Source: Geosiphon pyriformis (Eukaryota; Glomeromycota; Glomeromycetes; Archaeosporales; Geosiphonaceae). From it: a stretch of DNA of 64,000 bases. How positions within the stretch are numbered: the first letter of the stretch is position 1; every line of letters begins with the position of its first letter. The translations under genes and the position numbers were made by a program. This document shows, piece after piece, positions 10,225-20,339 of this stretch. Below the pieces are notes generated by a model that saw only the letters and a list, made by a program, of their open reading frames with translations, made no database searches and had not been told where the DNA came from. The DNA is taken from NCBI GenBank assembly GCA_016748015.1, contig JAAOMT010000258.1, positions 6,059 through 70,058 on the forward strand, read 5' to 3'.

Positions 10225-11889
10225 ATGTTCTTTAAAACCAAAAAAAACTCTCTGTTTTTTTCCAAAGTATTTTCAATTACAGATCTAACAGCAAAAATGA
10301 GTGATTGTGTTGAAATATCTTTTAAGACAAAAAAATTGTCTCTATAAAACACATTAAAATAGCTGCAAACAAAAAAAATTTGATCTAAAAAAATTTTAGA
10401 AAGAATTTTTCTGGTTGTCTTAATCAGAGTAATAGATTAAGTGTTTGTTAAAATTCTATCTTATTTATAAGACTTAAGTATTATTAAAACTTATGTTCTT
10501 TTCCACAAAGCCAGAATTGTACTTGTAATTAAACATACATTAAGAAAACCCAAAAAACATCCAAGAATATTATTATTACAATGTTTTTACAGCTCATTAA
10601 GAATACCACTTAAATCAGCAGTTTTTTAATTTGGCAAATTTTTAATTATTTGTACCAACTTCCAAAAATCAATAATCTTTATAATATTTAAAAACATATC
10701 ATCTTTTACATGACTCAAAAAAGCATACTTATTAGTTTAAAGTCCAAACAAAAACCCAAAAACCATATACTTTCTGGTTCAATCTTTCATGATAATATTA
10801 ACTTTAATCTTAACATCTTTAAGTTTCAAATTCAGTTTATTATTGACTACTAAATAATTTAATACTACCTTATAAAAAAACTTTTCTAATATATTCTTGA
10901 TCATGTAGACTTTGTTTGAACAGAAGTTTTTTATTTTTTTCTCGATTGTATATATAATAACAGCTTTCTTGTAAGTCTTAAACTCATGTATTTTGGACTT
11001 GTAATAACTTTTTTATATATCAGACAAATAGCTGAAAATTTTTATTGACTTAGTACTATTCTGAATTAAGTCTTGTATCTTTAAAACTTTGTATTTATTA
11101 ATAACCAACCAAGCTTGAAAAAAAGATTCTAATTTAAACATATCTTCTGATCTCAAAGTCTTAGTCACTTTAGTAACAAATAATTCTAACTTGAAAATTT
11201 TTGATGAATATTTGTTTTTTAAGCAATCAAAAATGCTAAACCAATATCTAAAAAAAGTTTCATCAACCAAATTCACCATTACTTTTCTTAACACTTCTCT
11301 TATCAAATTCAAATTTTCAGAAATCTCTGTTTTTATAAATATATTTGCCAATAGTAACATTTTATCAGAAAAACATTCCTTGAAATAGGTCCACTTAATT
11401 TTATCTGTATCTTTAATTTTGAACTTTTACAATTTTTATTAGACTGCTTTTTTATACTTTTAAACTAAACATTCAAAAGTCCATCCAAACCAATTAAAAC
11501 TGAAACAGCCTTGTAATTAATATTGAAAAATTCAGATATAAATTCGATTTTATGACTGGCAACTGCAAACAACAGATTTTTACTCACAAAAATATAATTA
11601 ATGACTTTCTTAACACTTTTTAAGTTGCTTTAAGTAAAAGTTTTAATTAACAGATATCTACCAAATATATTAACTAAACCCAAATTCAAACAAAACTTGA
11701 AACTTACACTTTTCTTAAATTCATTTTTGTTAAAATTCTCATTTAAGACCACAAAACTGCAAAAGCTGACTGCTTTAACTATAAAAAAGCTAACTTTTAA
11801 AGTTAGATCAAATCTGACTTCAGTGGAAACACTAGTATACAAACCAAAAATCATGACTGAGAATTTGTCTTTAAAAAAAAGCTGTACAA
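10225..11889 (-). pseudogene. LINE L2 ORF2: endonuclease end and RT start
   Basis: Minus-strand non-LTR retrotransposon (jockey-like) ORF2. Reading leftwards from 11889: the endonuclease part ('MIFGLYTSVSTEVRF', 'VVLNENFNKNEF' where the family has GGDFNE, 'FKFCLNLGLVN') at 11630-11870. Then the linker ('FRYWFSIFDCLKNKYSSKIFKLELFVTKVTK', 11013-11360), then RT ('LSGILNEL*KH', 'ILTNT*SITLIKTTRKILSKIF', 'STQSLIFAVRSVIENTLEKNREFFLVLKN') to 10225. The RT catalytic block is missing because the LTR scrap cuts it. Removing R4 and one copy of its target duplication joins this to 52964-53407 in frame ('VVSV|QLFF'). Heavily mutated, with many stops. Confidence 0.8.
11886..11889. other. R4 left target-site duplication (ACAA)
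   Basis: Four bases before the R4 5' LTR. The partner is ACAG at 52964-52967, right after the R4 3' LTR. The single difference is G to A. Confidence 0.7.
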
Positions 11890-12350
11890 TATTATTTATA
11901 GAAAAAAATACAAGAAAAATAATAAGAAAAATAGACCAAGAAGAATATTAAACATATAAACACATTATTAGTAAATTATGACACATTATTCAGCAATATG
12001 AACAATGTTAGTAGATTAGGGCATATTGCTTAACAACATAAGCATTGTTTAAGAAACTATAGCACATTGCTTATGAATGTATAAGATCTTGTAAAATATT
12101 AATTATGTATATATAGTAAGAGTATTAGAAGCAGAAAAGACAAAATCTCCAAAAAGCTAAAATTCATAGCAAGAACATTCAGTTAGAAACAATTCAAATT
12201 CATATTACATATTATTAATTATTTATTATTACTTAAATCCATATTATTATTATTTAATTAAAGAATATTAAATTATTTCTATTCTATTAATATGGAGTAT
12301 TAATAAAAATTAATACTTAATTACATTGAAACAATAACTTTTGATCACGA
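11890..12350 (+). repeat. R4 5' LTR, first part
   Basis: Starts TATTATTTATAG (mutated TGTTAC...). It contains the short palindromic units ('CACATTATTCAGCAATATG' type, 11965-12070) and the TATA-like element 'TATGTATATATAG' near 12107. It ends at TTGATCACGA, in the middle of the LTR, where LTR-B begins. The last four bases ACGA are one copy of the R7 target duplication. The other copy is ATGG, now reversed at 13281-13284. Confidence 0.8.
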
Positions 12351-13194
12351 TGTTACTCATAGAATTATAGGAAATATATATTAGCATAGTTATTAGCCAA
12401 TCAGAAGTAAACATAGTAAATGTGAAATTTCAGGATTTCTCTCAAGAATTGCAGGATTTCAGAAATTACAGGATTCTCATAAGGAATTGCAGGATTCCAG
12501 AATTCCAAGATTCCTCTCAAAGAAATTGCAGGATTCCAGAATTCCAGAATTCCTGTTGTGAAAAATTGAAGAATTGAGAAATCTCAATTATATATATATA
12601 GCAGTAGTATGAAAAGCTAAAAAGACAGACTTCCCAGTTTAGATTTCATTTAAACAACTTTCCAAACACAATAAATAACTATTTGGTATCTTAAACCTAA
12701 TTCCACTATCAATACTTCATGTTGATAGTAATTGATACTTAAACACACTGGAACAATAGCTCTTGATCATGGCTATTGACAGGATACTAACTTGCAAAAC
12801 TGTATTGGCTTTTTCATTATTTCTTTTATTTCTTTTCTTTATTTTTATTTTTGGTTTCATTGTTGTGCACTAATTGGTTGAATAAAACACTAGATTACTA
12901 ATGTCAAGAATTGTCTGGTAAAAGACCTCTGTGAGAGGGTAGGACACGTACAGAAGATATGGAATACTTATCAGAAGATTGCTGGCCATTACGCCAAAAG
13001 AAGAATTAACAGAATTGTGATTCTGGGAAGCTACAGATAAAACAACTATTGAATCTCTGTTCATTATACAAAAAACTCAAACTGAAACCTTCAGATACAA
13101 AACCTTCAGATTATTAACATCAATACAAATAACTTTTAACACCAAGTTACAGGTTTGTTATTTGATTTGAGACCCCAAGAAATCACTTGTAACA
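12351..13194 (+). repeat. LTR-B, complete plus-strand LTR of the R7 type
   Basis: 844 bp from TGTTACTCATAG to CACTTGTAACA, same subfamily as LTR-C and LTR-D. It holds a cluster of GGATTCC/GAATTCC-like repeats (12424-12560), a TATA run (12588-12600), a T-rich tract (12815-12850) and the conserved end block. It is an inverted copy of LTR-C, 90 bp away. No matching duplication flanks it directly (CACGA left, ACATA right). This is explained by the inversion described in the findings: it was the original 5' LTR of R7. Open frames inside it are non-coding. Confidence 0.85.
12588..12600 (+). promoter_or_regulatory. TATA-box candidate in LTR-B
   Basis: The run ATTATATATATATA, followed by GCAGTAGTATG, occurs at the same place in every LTR of the family ('TATGTATATATAGCAAGAG' in the others). 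It is the best candidate for the U3/R promoter. No transcription start can be fixed from sequence alone. Confidence 0.5.
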
Positions 13195-13284
13195 ACATAT
13201 TAACTACTATTTTCTTATTGGTCTATCTGTTTTTTCAACTATTTTTTTGTATGTTTTTCTATGAATAATATCATCATTAGCCAT
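13195..13284 (-). repeat. Flipped scrap: first 76 bp of the R5 5' LTR plus 14 bp of flank
   Basis: Read on the minus strand, 13270-13195 is 'TATTATTCATAG...GTTAATATGT', the start of an LTR like that of R5 at 32090. Its continuation is found on the plus strand at 23194 ('ATGTGAATATATTG'). Joining the two over the shared ATGT reproduces the R5 3' LTR. The outer 14 bp (13271-13284, minus strand ATGGCTAATGATGA) match the R4 LTR where it breaks at 12350. This piece was left on the wrong side of an inversion. Confidence 0.75.
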
Positions 13285-14080
13285 TGTTACGAGTAATTTC
13301 TTGGGGTTTCAAATCAAATAACAAACCCATAACTTGTTGCTAAAAGTTATTCATGTTGATGTTAATAATCTGAAGGTTTTGTATTTAAAGGTTTTGGTTT
13401 GAGTTCTTTGTATAATGAACAGAGATTTAATAGTTGTTTTATCCATAGCTTCTCAAAATCACAATTCTGTTAATTTTTCTCTCAGCATGATGGCCGGCAA
13501 TCTTCTGGTAAGTATTCCATATCTTCTGTACGTGTCCTACCCTCTCGCAGGAGTCTTTTATCAGACAATCCTTGCTGTCAGTAATCTAGTGCTTTATTCA
13601 ACCAATTAGTGCACAACAATGAAACCAAAAATAAAAATAATGAAAAGAAATAATGAAAAAGCCAAGACAGTTTTACAAGTTAGTATTCTGTCAATAGTTA
13701 TGATTAAGAGCTATTGTTCCAGTGTATTTAAGTATCAATTACTATTAACATAAAGTGTTAATAGTGGAATTAGGTTTGAGATACCAAATAGTTATTTATT
13801 GTGTTTGGAAGATTGTTTAAATGAAATCTAAACTGGAAGGTCTGTCTTTTTAGCTTTTTATACTACTGCTATATATATATAATTGAGATTTCTCAATTCC
13901 TCAATTTTTCACAACAGGAATTCTGGAATTCTGGAATCCTGCAATTCCTCATGAGAATCCTGTAATTCCTGGAATCCTGCAATTTCTGAGTGGAATCTTG
14001 GAATTCTATATTTACTATGTTTACTTCTGATTGGCTAATAATTATGCTAATATATATTTTCTATAATTCTATGAGTAACA
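13285..14080 (-). repeat. LTR-C, 3' LTR of R7
   Basis: 796 bp. On the minus strand it runs from TGTTACTCATAG (14080) to ...ATTACTCGTAACA (13285). The polypurine tract lies immediately upstream on that strand. It forms a long inverted repeat with LTR-B. It is slightly shorter than LTR-D (830 bp) because part of the GAATTCC-rich repeat block is missing. Confidence 0.85.
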
Positions 14081-14095
14081 TTATTCCCTCCTTTT
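14081..14095 (-). other. R7 polypurine tract
   Basis: Minus strand AAAAGGAGGGAATAA directly before TGTTAC of LTR-C, the expected primer site for plus-strand DNA synthesis. The stop codon of the third ORF (TAA) runs straight into it. Equivalent purine tracts precede the 3' LTRs of R5, R6 and R9. Confidence 0.75.
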
Positions 14096-14755
14096 AATAT
14101 TGAGCTTTATCGAAATCCAATCCTGTTAATTCCTTCTCTTGAAGTATTTCTTGAATTTTGTTTTTGAGAATTATTTGTGCTATTTGAGTCTGTAATTTTT
14201 CAAATTGAGCATTGATGATTTTTCCTAATTGATTACTGATAACTGTATCCATTGCTTTGTTGAGTAAGATTTCTGGTCGATTTTGAAATGCTGTATATAT
14301 TTGATATATGGCTCGGGCCTGTATAGATAAGTTATTCTTTCCCACAAAATGTTCTAATTGTTGTAATATTCTTGTGTCAAATAATTGCTTTGTTTTATCC
14401 ATATATAGATTCTGGATATTCACGTGTTGTCACAAGTAAAAATAACAATAGTTTCTTGGAAATTGTTGTATCCACCAATTCCAAGTTTCTTTAGTCAACT
14501 CTTTTATTGTCAATTTTACTTTTGCAATGATTTTGTCAATGGTATTTTCTGTTTTCTTCTGTGTTCTGTGCTGCGATGTCTTTCTGGTATTTCAATATTG
14601 AATTGTTTGTTGATTAATTATAATTTTCATCTCTTGATGTTGGATTAATTGAAAGAATTGTTGTGCTAGTGAGTGAATGTTGTCTGTAATTTCTATTTTT
14701 CTGATATTTCCTGTCACATCTACTATGTCTTTATATATTCTTTTGATGGATTAAT
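14094..14755 (-). pseudogene. R7 third ORF (tail ORF) of unknown function
   Basis: Lies between integrase and the 3' LTR. The open piece 14094-14423 encodes 109 residues starting 'MNIQNLYMDKTKQLFDTRI' and ending 'LDFDKAQY' at a TAA fused to the polypurine tract. One stop upstream, the frame continues as 'ETWNWWIQQFPRNYCYFYL', and still further back as 'ITDNIHSLAQQFFQL', giving about 220 residues in all. It looks soluble, Gln-rich and helical, with no signal peptide or clear membrane segment. So it is in env position but does not look like an envelope protein. The same ORF is seen in R2, R4, R5, R6, R8 and R9, and is most open in R6 (40898-41260). I do not recognise a family. Confidence 0.65.
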
Positions 14756-15935
14756 TTAACATGTTGTTGTCAATAATAAGGATTGGTTCCAAATCTTGTG
14801 GAATTTCATCTGATTGAACTAGTATTTTCTGTACTTCCAATTGTGGAATATTATTGGTGGATGGTAGTATGATGTTGTGATATGGTTTCAGTCGATCTCC
14901 ATGTGCTGCTTTGGTTAAAATTTTGTTGTTTAGTCTTAATTTGTAAGTTCTATTTTCTAGAATTTCTTTTATGTGAAATGGTCTGTCTCATTTGGGATCA
15001 AATTTTCCACTTCATTGTTTTTCTGCTTTGGTACAATGTAAGAGTACTTTGTCTTTAATCTTGAATTCAATTGGTTTGTTTGGTAGTTGACTATTGTGTC
15101 TTTCTTTCTGTTTCTTTTGTGACTTTTGAATGTTGTTAGCTGCTCTTTTTTGTTTGCTTTCCAATGTTTCCATTAAATTATATGTTCTTTTTAACAATGT
15201 TTCCTGGAAATTTTCTTCTATTATTGGTTCAGTTGGATATGTTTTAACCTCTATCTCCACTGGTAATATTGCTGTTCTACCATATACCAATTCAAATGGT
15301 ATTGCTTGTGTAGTGTCTTGCTTTATTGTCTGATAAGCAAATAATACTGATGGTATAAACAAATCCCATTTGTCTTGGTTTTTTTGACTGAGTTTTGCTA
15401 TTGCTTCACACAATGTTTTATTAAATCTTTCAACTAATCCATTGGTTTGTGGATGGTATGGTGATGATAGTGGTCTCTTAATTTCGAATTTTTGGCTTAG
15501 TTTTGCTAATGTTCTATTTACAAAATAGGTTCTTTGGTCTGATAATAATTTTTTTGGACATTTATGTCGACAAATCAAATCTTGATGAACAAATTCAGCA
15601 ATGAATTCTGCATCCACTTTTTGAATTGCTTTTGCTTCTGGCCATTTAGTGAGATAGTTCATGGCTACTGCAATATATCTGTTTTCTCTGCTGGTAATTG
15701 TCAATGGTCCAACTAAGTTAATTCCAATGCAGTCGAATGATTGTCCCACTTTGATTAGTCTTAATGATTTATTGGATCTTGTTCCTTCTCTTCTTTGACA
15801 TGCATCACAATTTTGAATGTATTGAATAATATTTGGATACATCAATTGCCAATAATATCTTTTTCTGGTTTTTTTTATGGTAGCTTCTTTGTGAAAATGT
15901 CCTGCTGTTGGATTGGAATGCATGTTGAATAACAC
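14756..15935 (-). pseudogene. R7 integrase
   Basis: The longest open piece in the window (15012-15935, 307 residues) is a Ty3/gypsy integrase. The zinc domain has 'HSNPTAGHFHKEAT' and 'CDACQRREG', an HHCC set. The catalytic core has 'CIGINLVGPLTI' (first Asp now Asn by G to A), 'KLLSDQRTYFVN' (second Asp kept) and 'YHPQTNGLVERFN' (Glu kept). The C-terminal part follows to 'LHCTKAEKQ'. A stop at a former Trp separates it from the remaining tail ('DRPFHIKEILENRTYKLRLNNKILTKAAHGDRLKPYHN') that runs to about 14756. Integrase joins the element's DNA ends to the target. The 4-bp duplications in this window fit the family. The changed Asp should abolish activity. Confidence 0.9.
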
Positions 15936-16700
15936 TGTTTTTTTTTCTGGCTCTGTAATTACTCTGGTTGGTTTATTTGGATCTCTTCTATTCTTCCAAT
16001 AAAGTATATTTTGACAAGTAATAAAGTATTTTGATTGTTGTTTAATATTATTGCATTCTGATTGAGATAATTTTTCCTTGAACTGTTGAGTCTCTATATA
16101 ATGTTTGAGTTGTTGATATTATTCTGGATTCATCTTTTGTTATATTTTCGTTGGATTGGTTTGGTTTTGTTATATTTTTGGGTTGAAATGTTCTAGATTG
16201 GTTTCCTCCATGACAAATCATCAGCATTTTCATTGTCTTTTCTTTTTTTATAGTGTATAGTATAAGTATATAGTAAGAGTGCCATTTTTTATCTTAATTG
16301 TCTGCCATTTCCAAATTCTTGTTTCTGAAGTGATATCAGTTCTTTGTGATCTGTATATACCTCAAACTTCTGGCTCATGTATTTTTTCTATTTCTTGACT
16401 GCCCAATAGATTGCTAAATGTTCTAATTCTGGTGTCCTATACTTCTTTTTGGCTGAGATTAAACCTTGGCTGGCATATGCTACTTGATGTTCTCTTCCAT
16501 CTGGTCCTCTCTAAGATAGTACTGCTTTTAATGCTTAACCTGATGCATTAGTAATAATAATGAATGGTTTACTATAATCTGGATATATTAGTACTGGAGC
16601 TTGAATGAGCTTTCTTCTTAGGGTATAAAAAGCTTCTTGTTGAGTTTCAGTCCATTTATATTTTACATTTTTGGTTTGGAGATGATTGAGTGGCTAAGCT
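15936..16700 (-). pseudogene. R7 RNase H and linker to integrase
   Basis: RNase H follows RT on the minus strand: 'YKWTETQQEAFYTLRRKLIQAPVLIYPDYSKPFIIITNASG' (first catalytic Asp now Asn), 'GREHQVAYASQGL', 'KYRTPELEHLAIYWAVKK' (Glu kept), 'FEVYTDHKELI' (Asp kept) and 'NENADDLSW' (last Asp kept). Stops at Gln and Trp codons interrupt it. At about 16230 the frame shifts, and the linker continues in another frame ('FQPKNITKPNQSNENITK...', open at 16048-16233) up to the integrase zinc domain. The domain degrades the RNA strand of the RNA/DNA hybrid. Confidence 0.8.
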
Positions 16701-17572
16701 ATCTTTGAAAAGTTTTTAATAAAGCATTGATAATAGCTAGCAAATCCCAAGAATGATTGTAGTTCCGTCACATTGGTTCATACTGAAAAGTTCTTCACTA
16801 TCTCTATTTTTTCTGGATCTGTTTTAATGTTATCTTTACTGACTATATGTCCCAAAAATTTCAGTTTTGTCTTGTTGAAAAAACATTTGGTAGTATTCAA
16901 CTTTAGTCCTGTTCATCATAGTCTTTCAAACACTTGCTGAAGATGATAAAAATAATCATCAAATGTTCTTGAGAACACATTGGTGTTATCTAAATATACT
17001 ACTACTGATTTCTACAATTAGCCAATGTAAACAATTTTCATTAATTGCTGAAAAGTGGCTGGTGTATTGGTTAAGCCAAATGGCATTACTTCAAATTTGA
17101 AATTCCCTTCTCTAGTAGTAAATGCCATCTTTTTTTTGTCTGCTGGATTCATGGCTACTTGCCAGTAATTACTGTCCAAGTCTAGTGTTGAGAACTATTT
17201 ATTTCTACTGAAAACATTGAATAATTTTTGTATCTGTTGAGTTGGATAACTGTCTCCACAAGTTACACCATTGAGTTTTCTGTAATTCACACAAAAGCAG
17301 ATCTTCCTGTTCTTTTTATGAACAAGTACTACTGGTAATGACCATGGACTCATTGATGGCTGAATTAGCCTATTGTCAAACATTTGATTGATTTTTTGAT
17401 GGATAATCTCATGGCTGGCTGGTGGTACTCTGTATGCTCTTTGTTTGATTGGCATCATGTCTCTGGTTTTGATCTGGTGTTGGATAATGTTAGTTCTGCC
17501 AAATTCATTTTTGCTGGCAAAAATGTCATTGAAATTATTAAGCAACATCTTAAGCTATATATGTTGAAGTGA
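16701..17572 (-). pseudogene. R7 reverse transcriptase
   Basis: Ty3/gypsy RT on the minus strand. The open piece 17195-17548 covers 'NEFGRTNIIQHQIKTRDMMPIKQRAYRVPPASHEII', 'LIQPSMSPWSLPVVLVHKKN' and 'ICFCVNYRKLNGVT'. After a stop (former Trp in 'K*FSTLDLDSNYWQV') it continues with 'VMPFGLTNTPATFQQLM', the active-site line 'VVVYLDNTNVFSRTFDD' and 'LKFLGHIVSKDNIKTDPEKI'. The YLDD box is now YLDN, one G-to-A change in the second catalytic Asp. The thumb ends at 'FIKNFSKIA*PL'. The enzyme copies the element RNA to DNA. This copy cannot be active. Confidence 0.9.
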
Positions 17573-18400
17573 GTCTAAGTTTCCCATGTTTATTTGTTCC
17601 AATTGTTCTGGTTGGAGCAAATAATATTTATTTTGTCTGTATATTGTTTGTGATGTAATGTCCACATATTCACAAAGCTGTGGAAAATCTGAAATGATGC
17701 TTGGTGGTTGATCTTCTAGTTTTGTGCTCAAGTATCCAATGATAGTTTCTTCTGGTATTGTAATAATATCTTCTGTTGTATTGTAGATGAGAATTTTGAT
17801 ATGATTGTGGTTTTTGGCTAGTATGTGGAGATTGATAAATCTAACCTCTCCTGATTCACAAAGAGTTGCTTCTGCTTCAAAAATCTGTGCTTGATTCTTC
17901 ATTTTTTTCTCTATTGCCAACATGTATTGATCATATGGTGGAATGGAAATTGCTTGACCAGTTGAGACAATTTTTTCTTCTGCCATATTGACTGATATAT
18001 TTATTCTATCTGTAGATCCGAATTCCTGTATCTCTCTTGCTGTTATCTCTAATTCATTTTTGTTTTCTACTGACACTAATTGAGCTACTTTAACCAGAGG
18101 CAGGAATATTGCCTGTGCTATCTTTTCATTTGGCTCTATAATATAGGCCTTTTCTGAGTTATTTTGTAGCATGGTGATAATATTTCCTACATATCTCATA
18201 TCAATTATTCCTCCTCTTATATTTATCCCTTTTTTCACTAGACTACTCTTAAATGCTAATTGAACTATTGTTGTTGCCAGAATTTTCAGTGCTATTTTCA
18301 AATCAATACAGGTGTGTGAATGTGGTTCCAATTTGATAACATCTTTTTCTGGATACTTCAGATCAAATTCAGCATTAGTATCATGCGCATGTTCTGGCAT
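17555..18400 (-). pseudogene. R7 dUTPase domain and beta-rich linker to RT
   Basis: An uninterrupted 281-residue frame between the Cys-rich module and RT. Its first ~145 residues show the five ordered motifs of trimeric dUTPase: 1 'HDTNAEFDLKY' (DAGFDL type), 2 'FKSSLVKKG', 3 'RGGIIDMRYVGNI' with the Asp and Tyr of the uracil pocket, 4 'EKIAQAIFLPL' and 5 'REIQEFGSTDR' (18008-18040; family RG.QGFGSTGR, three Gly changed by G to A). dUTPases split dUTP to dUMP and PPi. The remainder ('GEVRFINLHILAKNHNHIKILIYNTTEDIITIPEETIIGYL...') is the beta-rich segment that precedes RT in many Ty3 elements. In retroviruses dUTPase sits before protease or between RNase H and integrase, so this position is different. 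A frameshift near 18480-18560 breaks the link to upstream pol. Confidence 0.88.
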
Positions 18401-18659
18401 AATACTTTCATTATTATCACTGAACTATTTATGTTCCTGTTTCTTGGTGAGATCAAGAAGCACAATATATTGTTCATAGTTTGGATCGGGGTTTAAATTT
18501 GAGTTGGAATCATTGTCATTGTTCTCGCCATATTGAATAGAGCTAGAACCAGTGTTTTTTTGTCATCATTATTGTCGAAGTTTGAATTGGGATTAAAAAT
18601 TGATTCTGATTTTGATGCACAGCTGCTAATTGGTTCCTTTTCTTCTTGGATTATGTAGA

Positions 18660-19335
18660 TCATGTGTGGTAGCAGATTGTAAATGAGGTTACACTCATTA
18701 CAATATTAAAAGTCACATAGAATCAAACAGTAATCACATAGTCAAGTGTTTATTTCTTCCAACCATTGTTCTTGTTCTTCTCGAGTAAGTGTCAACTGTT
18801 AATAGTGCTCATAGAATTCTTCTGGATCATCTTCAATGTTGCCAAATGTGTCAAACGTTAGGACGTATTCAGGTTCAGGCAGAGTTAGGAGGTTGTTTTT
18901 AATTTCTAGTAGTTCACTGGTTGTCACATCTTCTGCTTTCACACTCGCCATTCTCCAGAGTTTATGTTTATCATGTAGATATTCTTTCAATCGTCGTAAT
19001 GCTTGTTTTCAGGCATCGTCAATTGGTGTTCTCTTGTATACCCAGTCATTGATTAGGATTGTATACTGGCAGGTTTTATCGCACATTTCCCCTCTCTCAG
19101 AAATGTCATTCCACATTCCTTTGTTGAGAAGAGTTTCCCCACAAGCTAAACATAGTGTATTATTCCATTTTTCCATTCATTTTGGTCTTCCAAAGCATTT
19201 GACAAGACATGCGCAGCAATAGAACTTAGTTGCTGTCTGGTATTCCTTGTTATCACCACAGTATGCACCTATTGATGACAATTTTTTCCCATAATTGATG
19301 CATATAAGCTTTGGTTGGCAATAGCTCGATAATTG
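18660..19335 (-). pseudogene. R7 Cys-rich two-cluster module
   Basis: Minus-strand module between protease and dUTPase. Cluster one: 'CINYGKKLSSIGAYC', 'FYCCACLVKCFGRPK', 'NTLCLACGETL', 'MCDKTCQYTILIND'. This is a series of C-x2-C pairs as in RING or zinc-ribbon folds; the second Cys of the first pair is Tyr here and Cys in R4 and R5. A middle helical stretch follows ('MASVKAEDVTTSELLEIKNN', open at 18799-18990). Cluster two, 'LCDYCLILCDF*YCNECNLIYN' (about 18665-18730), has C-x2-C-x3-C...C-x2-C. After it comes an Asn/Ser/Asp-rich linker. Several stops. I do not recognise a known domain. Metal binding is inferred only from Cys spacing. Confidence 0.65.
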
Positions 19336-19689
19336 TGGTAGTATATCTGTATAAAGAGTGTAACTGGCAGTTGGTAATGGCTCTTCTTCCTTCGCTTTTC
19401 CTTTCCCTTTTTCTCTCTTATCCCATTTCCAACTTGGTAATTCTTCTAAGTTGTGATCGGTGTCCCAGACTTGGTCAGCATTCCAGGTAAGTTCTGTTTC
19501 CTTCTGTTTTTTTTTACCATTGTCGTTCCATAAAAGTATTGGCGGTAGCTTGTTGTATTTATCATTGGCCCATGAGACTTGATATGCTTCTTAGGTAGGT
19601 TTTGGTTTTTCTTTTTCGAAGTCAATTAGTAGTGCTGTGGTGTTGGTAGCTTTGAAGTGACCACATGTTGCTGGTACTCACATGTGTCA

Positions 19690-20200
19690 ACCATTCTGGC
19701 TGAGTACTAGTTCTTGAGTCATCCAATTAAACACAGCATTGGTTTTGGATAGCCAGTCATTATTAACTAAAGCTTGGTATTGGGTGGCTTCTATCACCAG
19801 AACTTTGATGGGTACTATAGTACTATTGACTTCAATTGAGAAGTCATCAATTTCGCCAAGTGGAGTTTTGGTGGCTTTATTCGCGGTGACAATCCTGGTG
19901 CTGGCAGCTCAATCAACTCAGCAACCTAATTGATTCATGAGTTGTCGTGTGATGATGCTGCTTGCTAAACTACTGTCAAGATTTAATTTGATGGAGTGGC
20001 CATCAATCTTGGTGTCAGTGTACATGACCATGATTGGTTTCTTTTCAAGTATTGCTTTACTGAATAATGGCATATCTGATGGTTCCTCGAGTTTGAATGA
20101 AAAAATGGCATCCAAAGATTCATTTTTGGTGATTGTAGCAGGTGAGATATTATTGGTAGGTAGTTGTTGTTGTTTGATTCTCTGATTGCTAGATGTGGCA
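19690..20200 (-). pseudogene. R7 aspartic protease
   Basis: Retropepsin-like protease on the minus strand: 'PIMVMYTDTKIDGHSIKLNLDSSLASSIITRQLMNQLGC' with active site Asp-Ser-Ser (family Asp-Ser-Gly). Then come the 'TPLGEIDDFSIEVNSTIVPIKVLVIEATQYQALVNNDWLSKTNAVF' segment and 'WMTQELVLSQNG'. The open piece is 19918-20337. A stop follows 'LGC'. The enzyme would cut Gag-Pol during particle assembly. The stretch 19335-19690 downstream is a Trp/Lys-rich linker ('LTWNADQVWDTDHNLEELPSWKWDKREKGKGK') with stops. Confidence 0.8.
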
Positions 20201-20339
20201 TTTTCTGGAGTTACTAAGAGGCTTAAATAGTGTTGAGAATTCGGGTTTTGGGTGGGACTGGTGCCCGAATTCCATTGATGAGATCCTGATTGTTGGTGGG
20301 AAAAGCTGGGAATCGGTTGATGTACAACTATTGCCAATT

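Noticed and set aside
12870-13609. Paired 64-residue ORFs at 12870-13064 (-) and 13415-13609 (+) as a duplicated gene
   Set aside because: Both lie inside LTR-B and LTR-C in antisense to the LTR and are similar only because the LTRs are inverted copies. Other LTRs of the family do not keep the frame.
14094-14755. Envelope gene making R7 an endogenous retrovirus-like element
   Set aside because: The third ORF lacks a signal peptide, fusion peptide or membrane anchor in every copy. It is soluble-looking and Gln-rich.
17555-18400. Stand-alone host dUTPase gene
   Set aside because: It recurs in five elements at the same place, continues into RT, and lacks its own upstream region. It is a pol domain.
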